From: Verrucomicrobiota bacterium
Lineage (GTDB): Bacteria > Verrucomicrobiota > Verrucomicrobiia > Verrucomicrobiales > Akkermansiaceae
Length of the DNA: 15,127 bases
Direction: 5' to 3'
Assembly (NCBI GenBank): GCA_009885905.1
Contig: VFJU01000522.1
Coordinates: 1-15,127 of the forward strand
The notes beneath the pieces are model-generated. The model searched no databases, was not told the DNA's origin, and saw nothing but the letters and a program-made list of their open reading frames with translations. The number at the start of each line of letters is the position of its first letter. Position 1 is the stretch's first letter. Shown here one piece after another: positions 14,231 to 15,127 of the stretch. Made by a program: the position numbers and the translations under genes.

Positions 14231-15127
14231 ATGAATATCCTCCCTTTTACATGTGCCTCAGTGGCCTTAGCTTTGCTTCCTTGCCAAGCCGCAATTATTC
14301 AAATCACCCCGGGTGTTAACAACATGGCCATCAAGCAAGTTGTTCTCACCATCGGTGGAACCGACGTCACCCAGAACACCGAAGAGACAGGTGTCACTCG
14401 TGGCGGTAGCAACAGTCCTATCAACGTAAAAAGCGTAAACATCTCAGATGGGTCGCCGGTAAATGTTCATCTTTCATATTTCAACACTGAGGCAGCCAAG
14501 GTGGTGAATGTTGATCCTAACCTTGCAAATTCTGCCGGAATTGGAGTTTTCAATAATGGCGTCACGACCAAAAGCGCGACAAACAATATTTCCAGTTACG
14601 CAACCGCATTCGCGGGCACCAGTACCGACACCGATCTTCGAAACTACGCATTCAACGATTACGTCACGCCCGCTCGCACGACAAATACCCCACAATTAGA
14701 TATTCTGTTTTACCGGGCACTTACCATCGATGACTACGTGCTTGTGAGTGAGCGTTGGGGAAATAGCGCCTTCCAAGTCACGGCTCTGGACTACCAAGGT
14801 AATCCTTATGCTTCAGGCAATACTTTAAAGTTAGGTGGGAATGGTGGATCTTCTTATACCGCTTACGATTGGAACACGGGAGTCGCTTCGAAGGATTCTT
14901 TCCAGACCCAAGCTCAAGCCCTAACGGTTTTTTCCGTTGCGAAATTTTTTGAGCGGCCTGACATGGACACTCAACGGGAATCCTTTGTATGGGGATTAAG
15001 AATCACCAACGACGGTGAGGCTGACCCGAAAATTCTGGGCATCAGTGCGAATTCTTTCTTGGACAACCCTATCAACCCGTTGGTTCCGATCCCAGAACCT
15101 TCCAGCGGTTTGTTGATTTTATCCGCA
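14231..15127 (+). CDS. PEP-CTERM sorted exported protein (3' end beyond the window)
   Basis: Open frame of 299 codons still running at the window edge. It starts with a signal peptide (MNILPFTCASVALALLPC, cleavage probably after QA or QAA at about 20-21) and continues as a beta-rich, Asn/Thr/Ser-rich exported domain. Near the edge is VPIPEPSSGLLILSA, the start of a PEP-CTERM sorting signal: PEP at 288-290 followed by the beginning of the hydrophobic helix. The rest of the helix and a terminal Arg cluster should follow outside the window. Such proteins are processed by exosortase (EpsH/XrtA type) and go to the cell surface or extracellular matrix. No enzymatic motif was recognised, so it is probably structural or adhesive. 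A duplicated GTGAGGTT precedes the ATG (14210-14217 and 14223-14230); the second GAGG is only 2 bases from the ATG. The length and terminus cannot be judged here. Confidence 0.82.
   Translation, partial: MNILPFTCASVALALLPCQAAIIQITPGVNNMAIKQVVLTIGGTDVTQNTEETGVTRGGSNSPINVKSVNISDGSPVNVHLSYFNTEAAKVVNVDPNLANSAGIGVFNNGVTTKSATNNISSYATAFAGTSTDTDLRNYAFNDYVTPARTTNTPQLDILFYRALTIDDYVLVSERWGNSAFQVTALDYQGNPYASGNTLKLGGNGGSSYTAYDWNTGVASKDSFQTQAQALTVFSVAKFFERPDMDTQRESFVWGLRITNDGEADPKILGISANSFLDNPINPLVPIPEPSSGLLILSA

Overview
The window reads as ordinary chromosomal DNA of a heterotrophic Gram-negative bacterium, most likely a member of the Verrucomicrobia (Luteolibacter/Verrucomicrobiaceae-like). The evidence is indirect. 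There is a secreted protein ending in a PEP-CTERM signal, a multidomain secreted nuclease with MBG/Ig-like modules and a C-terminal 'DPDSD...NLAEYALGT' module common in verrucomicrobial exoproteins, and almost no Shine-Dalgarno sequences in front of starts. No rRNA, tRNA, CRISPR, integrase, transposase or insertion sequence was seen.

Layout. Left part (1-4300): an M3-family zinc oligopeptidase (prlC-like, +) converges on a trypsin-like serine-protease lipoprotein (-). The lipoprotein is divergent from a MetX-type homoserine O-acyltransferase (+). Middle (4430-7370): a tight plus-strand run of a 7TM-HD phosphohydrolase (PgpH family, but without its usual extracellular HDED domain), the rRNA-processing nuclease YbeY, and a TIM-barrel sugar isomerase. 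The pgpH-ybeY pairing is a widespread conserved neighbourhood.

Right-centre (7436-11642, minus strand): an Hsp70 chaperone with HscA-like features is followed by two single-pass membrane proteins. I judge these two to be diverged paralogues in their extracytoplasmic parts; the second carries an N-terminal four-cysteine zinc ribbon. This chaperone plus membrane-pair cassette is the least explained part of the window and the best candidate for an undescribed functional unit. Just upstream (11732-11987) lie two short minus-strand reading frames. They would join into one 84-residue protein if a single G were removed from a GGGG run, so this may be a decayed or frameshifted small gene.

Right end (12028-15127): a secreted endonuclease/exonuclease/phosphatase-fold protein with Ig-like, MBG and C-terminal modules, then the start of a PEP-CTERM surface protein cut by the window edge just after its PEP motif. 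Intergenic gaps are short (9-151 bases) apart from the 385 bases between the Hsp70 and nuclease genes.
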